Shown here: piece after piece, positions 31,515-39,471 of the stretch | Position numbering within the stretch: position 1 is the stretch's first letter | Layout of the letters: every line of letters begins with the position of its first letter | From: Alphaproteobacteria bacterium | GTDB taxonomy: Bacteria > Pseudomonadota > Alphaproteobacteria > Sphingomonadales > Kordiimonadaceae | Assembly: GCA_021774735.1 (NCBI GenBank) | Contig: JAJFIS010000010.1 | Location: forward strand, 1 to 39,577 | DNA: 39,577 bases | Direction: 5' to 3' | Translations under genes and position numbers: made by a program | The notes under the pieces: generated by a model | What the model saw: the letters and a program-made list of their open reading frames with translations, nothing else | Told to the model about the DNA's origin: nothing | Database searches by the model: none

Positions 31515-32810
31515 TTAGGGTTCTGTGCTTTCAGCTTTATGTTTTCCACCCATCAGTTTGTCCATAACAGCAGCGGCAGTCATGTCACCCATCACATTGA
31601 TCACGGTTCTGCTCATATCCAGCAGTCTGTCAACGCCTAATATCAGGGCAATACCTTCAACCGGAATGCCTTGGCTGTCCAAAATCCCTGCGAGGATAGG
31701 AATACCCGCTGACGGAATGCCAGGCGTGCCGATAGAACCTGCAACGGTCAGCACTATGATTGATGCCATCTGCATTGTGGTCAGATCAATGCCAAAAGCT
31801 TGGGCAATGAACAGTGCTGCAATGGCCTGGTAAAGCGCCGTGCCATCCATATTAATGGTTGTGCCAAGTGGAATAACCAAACCCGTAACGCCGGGGCTGA
31901 CTTTGTGACGGTCGATGGTTGTTTCCAGTGTTACTGGCATAGTGGCAGAAGAAGATGAGGTCGAGAATGCAAAGATCATCACTTCACGCGAGTTTTTGAA
32001 AAATTCGATAGGCGAGCGCCGGGCAACAAAGAATAGGAGAAGTGCATAGAAAACCAACATAACGAGCAGTGCAAAGACTACGGTTATAAAGAACAGCGAT
32101 ACGCTATTGATGGCACTGAAACCGCGTTCAATAACCGTATTGGCGATCAGACCAAAAACAACGATCGGCGCATATTTCATCAGCCATAGAACCACAGTCA
32201 TGCAAATCTTTTGCGTTGAGCGCATCAGATCCATGATTGGCTGACTTTCTTCTTTGTCCATACGAAGCATAGCAAGGCCAAAAATTGCGGCGGCAATAAC
32301 CAGTTGTAGCATAGCATTATCAGCCATATGGCGGATCATGTTGGTCGGCATGGCCCCGCGCAGCATTTCTGGGACACTGCGCCCGCCAATGTCTGGGGCC
32401 ATAATATCAGGTTTCACTAGATCAGCAGTGGAGGCGGCGGCTATCTGTGCGCCCGGTTGGATTAGGCCAGCGATGAAAAAGGCCACGGTTATGGCAACTG
32501 TGGTGGTAATGACAAAATAGACAACCCCCATACCAAGGGTGCCTATGGCTTTATTGTCATTGCCATCCGCGATACCCAGCATAACGGAGGATATGACCAG
32601 CGGGATGACGATAAATTTCAATGTAATCAGGAATAAATTTCCGGGCAGGGCCAGCCACTCACCAATATTTTGAGCTGTGCCGCTATCCATTAATATTAGG
32701 TCAGGCCCCATCAAGGTGCCGACGCCAAAACCTAAAAATAGAGCTATTAAAACCTTAAACCAAAGCTGGCTTCGCATTTTAGTTCCGTTGTTAAGCGGCA
32801 TATCCGCCAT
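31515..32810 (-). CDS. Dicarboxylate/amino acid:cation symporter (DAACS), 431 aa
   Basis: This inner-membrane carrier takes up glutamate, aspartate or C4-dicarboxylates with Na+ or H+. The fold marks are the serine-rich tip SSSSATMPVTLE, the substrate/cation motif PLGTTINMDGTALYQAIAALFIAQ, and GTPGIPSAGI. Membrane segments begin at WFKVLIALFLGFGVGTLMG. I chose the ATG at 32810, with GGAGAGGG seven bases upstream; the longer reading up to 33107 would overlap the divergent Sel1 gene and add a non-homologous N-terminus. The size (431 aa) is normal. Substrate could be glutamate (gltP-like) or succinate (dctA-like); the sequence does not settle it. Confidence 0.88.
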   Translation of the reverse strand: MADMPLNNGTKMRSQLWFKVLIALFLGFGVGTLMGPDLILMDSGTAQNIGEWLALPGNLFLITLKFIVIPLVISSVMLGIADGNDNKAIGTLGMGVVYFVITTTVAITVAFFIAGLIQPGAQIAAASTADLVKPDIMAPDIGGRSVPEMLRGAMPTNMIRHMADNAMLQLVIAAAIFGLAMLRMDKEESQPIMDLMRSTQKICMTVVLWLMKYAPIVVFGLIANTVIERGFSAINSVSLFFITVVFALLVMLVFYALLLFFVARRSPIEFFKNSREVMIFAFSTSSSSATMPVTLETTIDRHKVSPGVTGLVIPLGTTINMDGTALYQAIAALFIAQAFGIDLTTMQMASIIVLTVAGSIGTPGIPSAGIPILAGILDSQGIPVEGIALILGVDRLLDMSRTVINVMGDMTAAAVMDKLMGGKHKAESTEP

Positions 32811-32930
32811 ATTCCCTCTCCCCAGAAAGCATAAAATTGTATCGTTAACTTGACCTTTTGACAGTAAGGTTAGCAATAGGCTTAAACGATCAGGCAAAAA
32901 GTACAAGCTTAAAGCTGGAAAGGATAGACA

Positions 32931-33524
32931 ATGTTTAAGAAAGTGGCAGTGATGATTGCAATATTTGCTGGATTTGCTTTTGCTATTCAGGCAGATGAAT
33001 TTGGCAATGACTTCGGTGACGGGGTTGCCGCCTATAGTTTGCAAAAATATGACCGGGCCCGAGAAATATGGCAGCCCCTTGCGGAAGGCGGCAATGCGGA
33101 TGCACAATATAGGTTAGCGGAATTATATGAACGCGGTCTTGGCGGCAATGCGGATGCGACCATAGCAGCAAACTGGTACGCTAAAGCCACGGCTCAGGGG
33201 CATATGAATGCCTCTGTTATGTATGCAGGCTTGCTGGCCGAAGGGCGCGGTATAGCTAAAGATACGGAAAGAAGCTTGACATTATATAAAACCGCAGCTG
33301 CGAAAAAACACAGCGGGGCGGCTTTCCATATGGGTAGTCTCAATTTGCAAGGTGGGCGACTGGATAAAAACCCAGCAAGGGCGCTGGCGTGGTTCCGCTG
33401 TGCGGCGGGCGGGCAGGGTATGCCCGGTGACTTGGCGCGGGCAGAAGTCATGGTGAAGCGGTTAACGGCAGCGCTGCGTGATGATACTAAAGAGCGTGCG
33501 GATGGCCTGCAATTATGTCCGTAA
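32931..33524 (+). CDS. Secreted Sel1-repeat protein, 197 aa
   Basis: The N-terminus MFKKVAVMIAIFAGFAFAIQA is a Sec signal peptide, with cleavage near residue 21. Residues ~30-165 hold about four Sel1-like tetratricopeptide repeats (GGNADAQYRLAELYERGLG, GHMNASVMYAGLLAEGRGI, KHSGAAFHMGSLNLQGG, then ALAWFRCAA). Such repeats mediate protein contacts in the periplasm or outer envelope. GGAAAGGATAG precedes the ATG. It is divergent from the symporter with a 120-bp shared promoter region. A second Sel1-like lipoprotein occurs at 38231. Function unknown. Confidence 0.8.
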   Translation: MFKKVAVMIAIFAGFAFAIQADEFGNDFGDGVAAYSLQKYDRAREIWQPLAEGGNADAQYRLAELYERGLGGNADATIAANWYAKATAQGHMNASVMYAGLLAEGRGIAKDTERSLTLYKTAAAKKHSGAAFHMGSLNLQGGRLDKNPARALAWFRCAAGGQGMPGDLARAEVMVKRLTAALRDDTKERADGLQLCP

Positions 33525-33673
33525 TGTTCAAAAAATACCCATGAAATTACGTACAAATTTCAATGATATTTTGTTAAATGTCCTCTTTAAGATTCTGTTT
33601 AGACTTTTTGCAGCATTCTGACCACAACGCGAATCACTCAAGCAATAGTCATTCAGGCAAAAATGGAAATATC

Positions 33674-34162
33674 ATGCGTAAGAATATGATGAAAGGGCAG
33701 ATGAGAAATACAGTAGCGGCGGTTATTGTTGCGGTGCTGACCAGCCATGTTTCTCTTGCGGCCTGTATGGACCGATCAGAACGGGCTGCGGATAAGATAC
33801 GCTTTGTGCAGTCTAATTTAATGGTTGGGGCAATCCAATGTCGCGCCCATGGTGATTTTCGCAGTCTATATAACAATTTTGTAACATTGAATAAGCAGGA
33901 ACTTCGGGCAAGTTATAGTAATTTGGCCATTTTTTTGAAAACTAACCGCAAGGCACCTATCGATAGATATTTGGTGAAACAAGCTAATGTTATTTCGGCT
34001 AGTTCGCATTCAACGGACGGATTTTGTCAAAAAATGATCGAGGTGGCAAAGGCTGCCAGCACTGGCACACCGCCAGTGGAATTGCTGAGTAAGTTGCCTA
34101 TTCCATATCAAAGCGACCATGAGACTTGCACGGAACTAGCGAGCGTTAAGCAAACTCACTAA
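33674..34162 (+). CDS. Secreted small protein of unknown function, 162 aa
   Basis: I do not recognise a family. The N-terminal segment after MRKNMMKGQ is MRNTVAAVIVAVLTSHVSLAA, a good Sec signal ending before CMDRSE; the first mature residue could be a lipidated Cys or a Cys in a disulfide, though the site (LAAC) fits a lipobox. Three cysteines recur (CRAHGDF, GFCQKM, ETCTEL). The start is ambiguous: ATG 33674 (GGAAA upstream) or 33701 (AAAGGG upstream), and an earlier ATG at 33578 is unlikely. It is convergent with ompA. A shared hairpin follows. Confidence 0.6.
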   Translation: MRKNMMKGQMRNTVAAVIVAVLTSHVSLAACMDRSERAADKIRFVQSNLMVGAIQCRAHGDFRSLYNNFVTLNKQELRASYSNLAIFLKTNRKAPIDRYLVKQANVISASSHSTDGFCQKMIEVAKAASTGTPPVELLSKLPIPYQSDHETCTELASVKQTH

Positions 34163-34183
34163 TCCAAATATATGGCTATATAT

Positions 34184-34213
34184 AGAAAAAGGCCGGAGAT
34201 GAAATCCGGCCTT
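34184..34213 (-). terminator. Terminator of the OmpA-family gene
   Basis: AAGGCCGGA (34189-34197) and TCCGGCCTT (34205-34213) form a perfect 9-bp stem with a 7-base loop. On the minus strand it is followed by TTTCTATATATA, with TTTTT spanning the stem end. It may act in both directions for the convergent genes. Confidence 0.8.
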
Positions 34214-34234
34214 CCTCATAACTATGTCGCAATT

Positions 34235-35356
34235 TTATTTCACCAGTGTAATTTCAACCCGGCGGTTTTGCGGCTCACGGGCACCGTCATCGGTGGCAAC
34301 CAGCGGCATGCTTTCGCCTTCACCGGACACGCTAATTTTGTCCATGGAAACGCCGTTGCGGGCCAGCTCAGCTTTAACGGCTTCGGCGCGGGCATTTGAC
34401 AATTTGTCATTATAGCTATCGCGGCCAGCTTTATCCGTATGGCCAACTGCATTGATCGAAGCGACACCAAATTTTTTGTAAGCTTCCGCAGCATTGCGGA
34501 TAATGGTGGCGGCTTCAGGCGTAATTTCAGCTTCATCGAAGTCGAAGAAAACCACGAAAGGACCAGGAATCACAACCGGCTTTGGCTTCGGCTTAGGTGC
34601 GGGCTCTGGTTTAGGTTCTGGCTTAGGGGCAACAACGGGTGTTGGCTCTGGAATTGGCTCTGCGACAGGGGCAGGGGTTGGTGCGGCTGCTTTGTAGGAA
34701 GAACCGCCAAAGCGATATTTCAGTGTCGCCATCATGCTGTGAGCCCGGTAAAGCGGGGATGTGCTGTTGCCATCAGCTTTAACCACATTAGAGCGTACCG
34801 TGGCGAAATAACGATAACCAATATCCAAATCAACATTATCGGCAATCTCGTGAATAACGCCTACCATGAGTTGCCCCGCAACACCAGTGTCTTGGTCACC
34901 AAGTAGACCCACGCCATCTGACCGGAAGAGTTTGTAATGCACTTCAGCAAAGCCCGCACCTGCACCCACGTAGGCGCTGAGCGCACTGTCATCAAATTTA
35001 AAGTCGCGGTAGACATTTACCATTAAAGAATAAACATTGGTATTACCGCCTGTATTTGCACCCGCAAGGTTGTTTGTGGTTCTGCCAAGCAACAGCTCAT
35101 CCATGGCATTATGGCGGTAGGTGCCTTCTAGCTCGCCGCGATATTTGCCAAATTCCTTACCAATCATAAGCGAGGTACCATTACCAGCTTTTGGATTGTC
35201 GTCCCAACGGTTGCCAAGGCCACGGTAAACGGTGCTATGGGTCCAATTGATCGATCCGCCGATGCCAACATACCATTCGTCGTCGGCATCATCCTGTGCA
35301 ATGGTCGGCACCGATGTCATGGCGACGAGGGCGCAGCTCATAAGAAATTTATTCAT
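34235..35356 (-). CDS. OmpA-family outer membrane protein, 373 aa
   Basis: A signal peptide (MNKFLMSCALVAMTSVPTIA) is followed by a ~200-residue beta-barrel (IGGSINWTHSTVYRG to MMATLKYRFGG). A Pro/Lys/Glu-rich linker of about 50 residues (PKPEPKPEPAPKPKPKP) leads to the OmpA/MotB peptidoglycan-binding domain (FVVFFDFDEAEITPEA, GHTDKAGRDSYNDKLSNARAEAV, REPQNRRVEI). The TD...NARA pair contains the conserved Asp and Arg for diaminopimelate binding. It anchors the outer membrane to the wall. GAGGAA lies eight bases upstream. An overlapping out-of-frame ATGAATGAATAA sits at the start. Confidence 0.9.
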   Translation of the reverse strand: MNKFLMSCALVAMTSVPTIAQDDADDEWYVGIGGSINWTHSTVYRGLGNRWDDNPKAGNGTSLMIGKEFGKYRGELEGTYRHNAMDELLLGRTTNNLAGANTGGNTNVYSLMVNVYRDFKFDDSALSAYVGAGAGFAEVHYKLFRSDGVGLLGDQDTGVAGQLMVGVIHEIADNVDLDIGYRYFATVRSNVVKADGNSTSPLYRAHSMMATLKYRFGGSSYKAAAPTPAPVAEPIPEPTPVVAPKPEPKPEPAPKPKPKPVVIPGPFVVFFDFDEAEITPEAATIIRNAAEAYKKFGVASINAVGHTDKAGRDSYNDKLSNARAEAVKAELARNGVSMDKISVSGEGESMPLVATDDGAREPQNRRVEITLVK

Positions 35357-35542
35357 TCATTTTTCCTCAAGTATCAATTTTTTAAATATAATTTTTTCGC
35401 CCTAAACACTACTAATAAGCGCATAGGTGCTTCAAACTTTGGTGTACTGATAAAATATGGCTAAAACAAGTGGTGAATTGAGCTAAAATTGGTCCGCTGC
35501 AGTATTTTTACATCATATGTAGCTTTTGTACCATACAGGAAA

Positions 35543-35563
35543 GCTTAAATGCTTCATTTAAGC
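35543..35563 (-). terminator. Hairpin overlapping the nadC stop, weak terminator
   Basis: GCTTAAAT and ATTTAAGC form an 8-bp stem with a 5-base loop that includes the nadC stop codon. The minus-strand tail is TTTCC, a short T-run. Termination is plausible but weak. Confidence 0.35.
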
Positions 35564-36397
35564 AAAATCTAGGCCCAAATCTACCGCTGGGGCACTTTGG
35601 GTCAAGCGGCCAATGCTGATGAAGTCCACCCCTGTTTCGGCGATGGCTCGGATGGTTTCCAGCGTCACCCCACCCGATGCCTCGCAAGGGATGCGCCCGC
35701 CAACGATAGATAAAGCCTCACGCAAAATAGGCGGTGGCATATTATCGAGCAGCAAGCTATTGGCGCCCGCCTCCACCGCTGTACGTACTTGCTCCAGCGT
35801 GTCGCATTCCACTTGAATGTCGGTGCGACCCGCTTCTTTGGGTCCTTTGATAGCTTCAACAACCCCGCCCGCCACTGCAATATGGTTATCTTTGATCATA
35901 ACCGCATCATGCAGCCCCATGCGGTGGTTGGTGCCGCCGCCCATAGCCACGGCATATTTGGCGAGAATTCTATGACCCGGGATGGTCTTGCGGGTGTCTA
36001 ACACTTTGGCGCTTGTACCCTTGACCGCATCCACATAAGCATGGGTGAGCGTCGCGATGCCCGACAGATGCTGAACTATATTTAACGCGGTACGCTCAGC
36101 GCTCAGCAGGGCACGGGCGCTGCCTTCAATATGCATGATATTGGTGCCCGCCGCCACATGGTCACCGTCATGCGCTTCGGTAGAGATGGTAATATTGGGG
36201 TCAAGCGCTTTGAAGGCGGCGATGGCCAGCGGAAGGCCCGCCAAAACCATATCTTCGCGGGCGTTCATCGTGGCGGAAAGTCTTGCGTCTGCTGGAATAA
36301 CGGTGGCGCAGGTAACATCACCGCTGCCAATGTCTTCCAGCAAAGCTGCTTTAATATAAGCCACAATTTCAGCCGTGTTTAGCGGAAAATTAGTCAT
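35558..36397 (-). CDS. nadC: Nicotinate-nucleotide pyrophosphorylase NadC, 279 aa
   Basis: NadC converts quinolinate and PRPP to nicotinate mononucleotide in NAD synthesis. Typical segments are LLEDIGSGDVTC, ALNIVQHLSGIATLT, VLDTRKTIPGHRILAKYAVAMGGG with NHRMGLHDAVMIKDNHI, and the C-terminal SLLLDNMPPP and ISIGRLTQS. The length is normal. It lies four bases downstream of nadA on the same strand, so the two form an operon. nadB (L-aspartate oxidase) is not in the window and must be elsewhere, or replaced by aspartate dehydrogenase. Confidence 0.95.
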   Translation of the reverse strand: MTNFPLNTAEIVAYIKAALLEDIGSGDVTCATVIPADARLSATMNAREDMVLAGLPLAIAAFKALDPNITISTEAHDGDHVAAGTNIMHIEGSARALLSAERTALNIVQHLSGIATLTHAYVDAVKGTSAKVLDTRKTIPGHRILAKYAVAMGGGTNHRMGLHDAVMIKDNHIAVAGGVVEAIKGPKEAGRTDIQVECDTLEQVRTAVEAGANSLLLDNMPPPILREALSIVGGRIPCEASGGVTLETIRAIAETGVDFISIGRLTQSAPAVDLGLDFA

Positions 36398-36401
36398 AAA
36401 T

Positions 36402-37427
36402 TCAGGCCTTAGCGATGGGGGCTGTGGGCGCAGCGCCGGGGCTTAGCGCTAACATTTTGCGCAAGGGCACTTCCGCCGCCACCCGGGTCGCTTCATCAAG
36501 CGCGATCTCTGGTGCTTGGTCGCGCAGGCATAGATATAATTTTTCCATCGTGTTGAGCGCCATGAAAGGGCAGGTGTTGCAGCTGCAATTGCCGTCTGCC
36601 CCCGGGGCGCCGATGAAGGTTTTTTCAGGCGACGACTTTTCCATTTGGTGGATAATGCCGGGTTCAGTGGCGATAATCAGGGTGTTCGCTTCGCTTTCCC
36701 GCACGAATTTCAAGATCGAGCTGGTGGAGCCAACATGGTCAGCGTGCTGGATGATATGGTCCGGGCATTCGGGGTGCGCCGCGATGGGCGCGTCTGGATG
36801 CTCGATCTTCAGCTTGATCAGTTCTTTTTCGCTGAACATTTCATGGACAATACAGGCCCCTTGCCATAGCAGCATATCGCGCCCGAGCTTGCGCGAAAGA
36901 TAACCGCCCAAATGCCGGTCTGGGGCGAAAATAAGCTTTTGGTCTGCAGGCAGGCTGGCGACGATATGCTCGGCGTTGCTGCTGGTAACGATAATGTCGG
37001 ACAGGGTCTTAATTTCAGCCGAGCAATTGATGTAGCTCAACACCATATGGTCTGGGTGGGCTTCGGTGAATTTTTTAAAGTCTTCAGGCGGGCAACTGTC
37101 TTCCAAAGTGCATCCAGCGGCCATATCGGGCAGGACCACGGTTTTCTCGGGGCTCAAAATTTTGGCAACTTCTGCCATGAAGCGTACACCACAAAAGACG
37201 ATTAAGTCTGCGTCGGTGCTCGCGGCCTTACGCGATAGGTCCAAGCTGTCCCCGACGAAATCCGCGATATCCTGAATTTCACTGGCCTGATAGTAATGCG
37301 CTAAAATAACTGCATTATGCTCCACCTTCAGCCGTTTGATCTCCGCCACAATATCCAGCAATGGGTCAATAGCTTTAAGGTTGGCCTCCATGTCAGCATT
37401 TGGGGCGGCTATGGTGAATCTGTCCAT
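36402..37427 (-). CDS. nadA: Quinolinate synthase NadA, 341 aa
   Basis: This [4Fe-4S] enzyme condenses iminoaspartate with dihydroxyacetone phosphate to quinolinate. Visible blocks are NAVILAHYYQASEIQDIADFVGDSLDLSRKA, FCGVRFMAEVAKIL, DMAAGCTLEDSCP (cluster Cys), SYINCSAEIK, FAPDRHLGGYLSRKLGRDML and CSCNTCPFMALNTMEKLYL (cluster Cys). GGAGAG lies nine bases before the ATG. It is the first gene of nadA-nadC. The cluster makes it oxygen-sensitive. Confidence 0.95.
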   Translation of the reverse strand: MDRFTIAAPNADMEANLKAIDPLLDIVAEIKRLKVEHNAVILAHYYQASEIQDIADFVGDSLDLSRKAASTDADLIVFCGVRFMAEVAKILSPEKTVVLPDMAAGCTLEDSCPPEDFKKFTEAHPDHMVLSYINCSAEIKTLSDIIVTSSNAEHIVASLPADQKLIFAPDRHLGGYLSRKLGRDMLLWQGACIVHEMFSEKELIKLKIEHPDAPIAAHPECPDHIIQHADHVGSTSSILKFVRESEANTLIIATEPGIIHQMEKSSPEKTFIGAPGADGNCSCNTCPFMALNTMEKLYLCLRDQAPEIALDEATRVAAEVPLRKMLALSPGAAPTAPIAKA

Positions 37428-37552
37428 AAAAACTCTCTCCAGACTTCATTATCATCCGCATAACGCCATTATAGCATATGTGGGTTAATAGCATAGATGG
37501 GTTAGGCGCAGTTTTACATACCGCCGACACAGCAACTTGGCAAGTCCAGTCG

Positions 37553-37942
37553 CTATTCGCGCTCTACACAATGTGCGCGGGTCCAATCGGCGAAGGTGTT
37601 TTCGCCCAAATCGCCGCTGGCGACCCCCAATATGGTCTTAGTAGCCACGCTTTCGCCCACATCAAGGTACCAACCGTTCATATAGAGCGTTTGAAAGAGC
37701 ACCGCGAAGCCAACTCGCTTGTTGCCGGCCACAAAGGGGCGGTGGATTTTAATGATGCTGAAGGCAAGGGCGGAGGAAAGGGCAAATATATCACCTGCAT
37801 CGTTACTGTAGGCTTTTATTTGGTTAACCTGGGCGAGCGCTGCGTCAAGGCCGCCTTCATCGCGCACCCCACCAGCCCCGCCGTAAGCTGCGAGTAGTTT
37901 ATTATGGGTGGCTAGAATGGTCGCCTTATCGGGGAGGCGCAT
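37553..37942 (-). CDS. doc: Doc/Fic-family toxin with altered active-site motif, 129 aa
   Basis: Death-on-curing toxins phosphorylate EF-Tu to stop translation. GGLDAALAQ and the segment ALSSALAFSIIKIHRPFVAGNKRVGFAVLF identify the family, followed by a NGWYLDV turn. The signature is usually HxFx(D/N)(A/G)NKR. Here it reads HRPFVAGNKR: one extra residue lies between His and Phe, and the acidic or Asn residue is Ala. The enzyme could be attenuated, or use a shifted motif. Its start overlaps the antitoxin stop by one base (TAATG), the standard coupled order with antitoxin first. Confidence 0.8.
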   Translation of the reverse strand: MRLPDKATILATHNKLLAAYGGAGGVRDEGGLDAALAQVNQIKAYSNDAGDIFALSSALAFSIIKIHRPFVAGNKRVGFAVLFQTLYMNGWYLDVGESVATKTILGVASGDLGENTFADWTRAHCVERE

Positions 37943-38169
37943 TACTTTGCCAGTGCTTGCAAGGTTTTACCGTAACGACCCATGCAGGTATCTAAAGCTC
38001 CCATCGCGTCCGCGTGGTCGCTATCAGCTTTGCTCAGCGTAATTTTGCCAGCTTCAACCTCAACCAGCAGGGCATCGCCGTTTTTAATGCCAGCAGCCTC
38101 AAGGGTCTCTTTTTTAAAAGTAACTCCGCTTGAATTGCCTACTTGGCGGCATTTTACTTCATTCGTCAT
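37942..38169 (-). CDS. AbrB/MazE-type antitoxin, 75 aa
   Basis: It neutralises the Doc toxin and represses its own operon. The N-terminal swapped-hairpin beta fold is clear: KCRQVGNSSGVTFKKETLEAAGIKNGDALLVEVEAGKITL, the AbrB pattern with 'vr.vGnSsgv.ip.e.l...g...Gd...v'. The C-terminus (MGRYGKTLQALAK) is the probable toxin-binding tail. I chose the ATG at 38169 because GAGA lies six bases before it; the ATG at 38181 is an alternative. A perfect palindrome lies 14 bases upstream of the start. Confidence 0.82.
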   Translation of the reverse strand: MTNEVKCRQVGNSSGVTFKKETLEAAGIKNGDALLVEVEAGKITLSKADSDHADAMGALDTCMGRYGKTLQALAK

Positions 38170-38183
38170 GACAAATCTCATTT

Positions 38184-38203
38184 GTTATTACATGTGTAAT
38201 AAC
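38184..38203. promoter_or_regulatory. Palindromic operator of the antitoxin-toxin operon
   Basis: GTTATTAC and GTAATAAC form a perfect 8-bp inverted repeat with a 4-base centre, directly upstream of the antitoxin. It is AT-rich and is the likely binding site for AbrB autorepression. Confidence 0.6.
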
Positions 38204-38230
38204 TTACAGAGATGTGGCGCGGAAGTCAAT

Positions 38231-38797
38231 TTAATTTATGCCCGCACGTTTGCGCCATTTGGCGGCTTTCTTAGCGCTTTTTTTGCCGCCGATGCCCTTT
38301 TCATACATATCGGCGAGCATAACCATCGCGGCTTTGAACCCCGGCTGACCATTACCGGTGCTGACGGGCATAACGGTGCCCGCGGCGCCTTGAATGCCCG
38401 GCACATAAACATAGGTGCGGTCCGGTATGGTCGCGGCGGCTTGTTTCATGAAAGCCCGCGCTCGTTTTTCGTCTTTTTCCACGTCGAAAGCATAAAGATA
38501 GCGCATGCCCATCTCATATTGCGCGCGCTTATCACCGTATGCAGCCATGCACTCGGCGAAATCTTTATCCAAAGTGAGAAGCTTAGCCGCTCTAAGCGCC
38601 AATGAAATTTCCTCTACCGACCAGTTGCTCGCGTTAAAAGTAAATATATTCAGGGGCTTCAAAGGGCCGCATGTTTCATTCGCTGATTTTATCCCCAACA
38701 TTGCGGGCGAGCAACTGGGCAGGGCGAGCGTCATGAGGAAAAGAACCGCCCATCTCAAAAAGGACGCATGTTTAAAAATATTGGTCTTATACTGCAT
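38231..38797 (-). CDS. Sel1-repeat lipoprotein, 188 aa
   Basis: A lipoprotein signal is present (FLRWAVLFLMTLALPSC, Cys29, although Pro at -2 is unusual). The mature part has several Sel1-like helices: CMAAYGDKRAQYEMGMRYLYAF, DEKRARAFMKQAAATI and GFKAAMVMLADMYEKGIGGKKSAKKAAKWRKRA. It resembles the secreted Sel1 protein at 32931. It lies just upstream of the antitoxin gene on the same strand, with a 61-bp gap. Function unknown. Confidence 0.65.
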   Translation of the reverse strand: MQYKTNIFKHASFLRWAVLFLMTLALPSCSPAMLGIKSANETCGPLKPLNIFTFNASNWSVEEISLALRAAKLLTLDKDFAECMAAYGDKRAQYEMGMRYLYAFDVEKDEKRARAFMKQAAATIPDRTYVYVPGIQGAAGTVMPVSTGNGQPGFKAAMVMLADMYEKGIGGKKSAKKAAKWRKRAGIN

Positions 38798-38991
38798 GAA
38801 TTAGCCCCCGATACTCTCTTGGTTTTGCTCAACCTGAGTAAGTATAAAGGCCTATGGGTTGTGTGCCAAGGCCAAAGTAAGGGCGGGCGGCGGGGGCCAA
38901 GGAGGCCAAGAAACTTTCCCTTGCAAGGGGGCAGTAAAGAGGCTAATTACCGCTGTCCCCAGCACTTGGTTGGGTGAGCGATAAATGGTGC
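38798..38991. other. Intergenic region upstream of tRNA-Val
   Basis: These 194 bases contain no supported gene. An ORF on the plus strand (38768-38977) has a glycine- and arginine-rich, low-complexity product and no ribosome binding site. The region probably holds the tRNA promoter. Confidence 0.4.
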
Positions 38992-39067
38992 GGTCGGTTA
39001 GCTCAGTTGGTAGAGCGTTTCGTTGACATCGAAGAGGTCGCTGGTTCGAGCCCAGTACCGACCACCA
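38992..39067 (+). tRNA. tRNA-Val (anticodon GAC)
   Basis: The sequence folds as a cloverleaf of 76 nt. The acceptor stem is GGTCGGT / ACCGACC. The D arm GCTCAGTTGGTAGAGC follows. The anticodon stem TTTCG / CGAAG encloses loop TTGACAT, giving anticodon GAC. The T arm is GCTGG-TTCGAGC-CCAGT. The discriminator A and the CCA end (39065-39067) are encoded. Confidence 0.97.
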
Positions 39068-39417
39068 TTTGCATTTTAGTCTTCAGCGCGTGTAGTCTAG
39101 ATGAAGGTATCGTTATTAATAGCATTTAACCAAGGCATGACATGAAAATATTTTTTCTTGGGTATAAATAACGTTCCAAAGCAGCTTCCCCCAATATGCT
39201 TAAAACATGATACAGGCCAATCTCAGGGGGTCAATTTTATTTTGTGCGACAATCTAGTGGAGGTCTCAGCGGCTTTTGAACACTGGTCAAAACTGCATAG
39301 AAAGTGCAGGTTATATTCCTCATTTCATAGCCCCTAAGTAAACTGACGAATAGCGTGGACATTGTTTTTAATTTAGCTATGATTGTTTAATTCCTATTTA
39401 AATGTAATGGAGCAGCT
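39068..39417. other. Gap after tRNA-Val, no supported gene
   Basis: These 350 bases show no convincing coding frame. They are AT-rich. One GGGGGTCAATTTTATTT stretch near 39226 recalls IS21-type end sequences, but no transposase or paired end is present, so it is not called. Confidence 0.4.
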
Positions 39418-39471
39418 ATGGTTGAAACAAGGCATTTTGAGCTGGTCCTAAAAAACTGTACAGTCTGCTAA
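39418..39471 (+). pseudogene. Possible 5' end of a gene cut by the IS element
   Basis: GGAG (39409-39412) precedes an ATG. The frame gives MVETRHFELVLKNCTVC and then stops. The IS3-type left end starts near 39457, inside this frame, so the product may be truncated by insertion. The remaining codons are too few to identify the gene. Confidence 0.3.

Noticed and set aside
32811-33107. N-terminal extension of the symporter to 530 aa
   Set aside because: It would overlap the divergent Sel1 gene and its promoter. The ATG at 32810 has a strong ribosome binding site and gives the normal length.
37478-37897. A 139-aa plus-strand ORF over the toxin gene
   Set aside because: It is the antisense reading of the Doc gene, with no family pattern and no ribosome binding site.
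39226-39310. GGGGGTCAATTTTATTT-type sequence resembling an IS21 end
   Set aside because: No second copy, no istA/istB frame and no target duplication were found.
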